Position numbers and translations under genes: made by a program
Notes under the pieces: generated by a model
What the model was told of the DNA's origin: nothing
Seen by the model: the letters and a program-made list of their open reading frames with translations, nothing else
Database searches by the model: none
Assembly (NCBI GenBank): GCA_932294295.1
Contig: OW028581.1
Span: 14,730,162-14,794,161, forward strand
Direction of reading: 5' to 3'
Source: Alitta virens
Taxonomy: Eukaryota > Annelida > Polychaeta > Phyllodocida > Nereididae
Length of the DNA: 64,000 bases
Part shown: positions 35,801 through 38,800 of the stretch, in pieces
Layout of the letters: every line of letters starts with the position of its first letter
Position numbering within the stretch: the stretch's first letter is position 1

Positions 35801-38800
35801 CAAGACAGTGGGTTGCTTCCTCAGTACTGGTTCTTGGTTAGGTAAAAACTGATGATATTTATTGCTTATTAACAATAAGGCCCTTCAATCCTCCACCCAG
35901 CATGCACTGGGAGGGGTTAATTTAAACCAATGGCAAGTGCTAAAACAATGCACTTCACTTTAACAACCAATCCTAGAACAATACACAATTAGGTGCTTGA
36001 CTGGGGGGGGGGGGGGTGGTTTCCCCCCTTAACTGCAAGAACTGGCAAAATGCCACTTTAAACTGGCAGGGATTAAGCCTGCAGAGACAAAGAGGCTCTC
36101 TGTACCAATATATTGTACTGTAGCTATTTTTAGCCCAAGCTGACACTGTGAGACAAAGGCAGTGCCACCAATTGGCAGGTAGCTTGGCTTGGGGTGCAGT
36201 AAAGTGCAATTAAGGAGGCTGTACTGTTCCAGATCCAAGGCCTGCCTAGACTTAGTGTAGAGGCAGCCTCAGTGGGGAAATACATTTGTATGGAACAATG
36301 CAGGGTGTAATTATGCTGGCATTCTGACATATATCATACATCTAACATTTAACATTTTAATGTTTGACATTTCTCTCTCCTATCAGTGCAATAGTGATTA
36401 TACAGGTTAGTTAGTTAGTTAGTGTTATTGTTTAACGCCTCATCAGCACCTGAGTGGGCTATGTAGAGGCTCTCTAGGGTAAGATTGATTATCACTAGTT
36501 GGTAGTAGAAACCAGAAGCATGTAAAAAATCAATAATTGTCTGCGTTGGATAGCTGGAGCAGCTTGTGCAATGCGCACTGTCCTGTTTTAGCCACTGGGG
36601 ATAGAGGACTTCACCCCAAGTGTTTCCACCCTCGCCGCGTGGAGGCCCAGGACCTTCGAGGGCGATTATACAGGACCTAAACACAATAGAAATAAATTCA
36701 GGTGCATGCATGTGCATACCAAACAATGTGTTTCAATGTTCAGACTATAATTTTCCACATTGGTTATATCTTCCATGTCATTCATGCACTATTGCTCATA
36801 ATGCTGGATACATGACAGTATGACGTTTAGCAACACACTCTTCAAAACTAATAACATGACATAAAAACTGTATGTTTGTTAAAGATCTGTCCCTATGTTT
36901 CGGTGAATTTTGATGAAGTGAAAGCCATTACTGAATTTCAAGGCATTTTATGAAGCTTGTATTTTTTGATGGAAAATACACAAAATATCATTACAAATCA
37001 TCTTAAGGTGAAAATACTGATATAGTTCACACAAATTAAATGGGTTTGACGAAAAATTTTAATTTTATATTTTAATATAGTGAGCCACAAATTTGCTTTT
37101 TCAGCATTAAACACCATATGTATTGTAAAAAATGTTTTTACTTTTGATTTCTACTATGTCCTACACACACATTCATACAGGAATGAACTTTTTCAGTCTC
37201 CTCGTGTGACTGGTCCCAAAATGGATAGTTGAATAACTACTGAAAACCTATATGCCATGTTATTATAGATTATGTAACAACTGTTTTTTAGTGGTAAGCA
37301 GTGGATGTAGGTCTAACCCTTGTCTGCATGGAGGAACCTGCAGAGCTCTTGGAAACAATTTCATATGTGGCTGTCCTCCTGGATTCCTTGGCCTGAGATG
37401 CGAAACATCATGTGAGCTCTGTCACAGACAGCTTTATTGTCAATATCATTTACATAATGACAATTGCAAATATTCAACTGTTTTATGCATTATGATGAAC
37501 GTAATCAGATCTGTTGTATCATGACATATATTTTCTGATGGCACTGATGATTGATGGTACTGATCAAACTGCTTACATGAAAATGATAACATAAATGATA
37601 AGCCCCATAAGAATAATTTAACATTTGATGCATATTTGTGACTTTCACTGCTCTGTTTGGTCCAACGGTAGTTTTACTTTTTTGGGATAGAGATATCTAC
37701 TTCCTACATTGTAAAGCGCAAATCTGTCTCAGCCCACGATGTTTTGGACCTAACTTATTTATTTCACATTGCATCGCTATTAATCAAGAACTGTCCACCT
37801 AAATATTGAGACCACAAAGTTTTGTACTGATGGTGGTCTACATAATGTTGTATCTAATATTTGCACATTTCAGTGAATTTACGCCAGTGTCAACCAAACC
37901 CCTGTCGCAATGGGGCATCATGTTCATTCATAAACAATGGTTCTGTCTGTCTCTGCCCACTTCAATGGACTGGACAATTATGTGATATACCAACAGGTAA
38001 AGGTTTTATATGTTATCGCATGACAAGAGGCTGTTTTTCCCTGTTATCACCAACCGAGACTTATAGGGTTGGAGAATGATGCAGGTGCCATGCATCTTAT
38101 TTTCTTTTTTGTGCATGCAGAACATTGTGATTGTGAAACAAGGCTCTTTAATTGATTGGTCTGGTTTGGAGGTGTGGCATTGACTGAGTTGCTCATTTGT
38201 TGAAATCAATATCATCCATCCTTAGTTTGTAATTGTCCCTCGCTGGGTCATTCATCCTTCCTCAAACCTCATATTGTCCCTCATATTGTCCTGATTTCAA
38301 AATATTACCAAGGGGAAATCCAGCTGGGTCTATTGGTAAGACACTTGCCTGCTCCTCTGAAGGACCCGGGTTCAATCCTGGGCCTGGGCACCCTTAATGA
38401 GCAACATCCTAGCAGGATGCCATTTGAATGAGATGTTAAATTGGCTGTCCCTTGCACTGAGTGTCTGTGCTGGGGCAAGTGAAAGACCCCACCCATGGGG
38501 TAAAAGGTGTAACATGGGTATACTCCTCTCTCTCTCACCTCATCAATTAACCCTTGTTATAGCAGCAAGAACTTTTCTAAGTGTATTCTAACAGAGGGAG
38601 CCACCAGCTAGACTGTCCAAACCATTGTTTAATAAAACACCATATTAGCAATCAAGTCATTGGGAACAGTTAAACTGTTTGGGCAACCTCATTTTTGGCT
38701 TCCTTTGTTAGTAACAGGTCTCCAATAACTCGGCCTACTATCCCATTTTCCTCTCAGTGATTTGTAGATCTATGTGGTTTTTGTCTGAAATTTCTGACAT

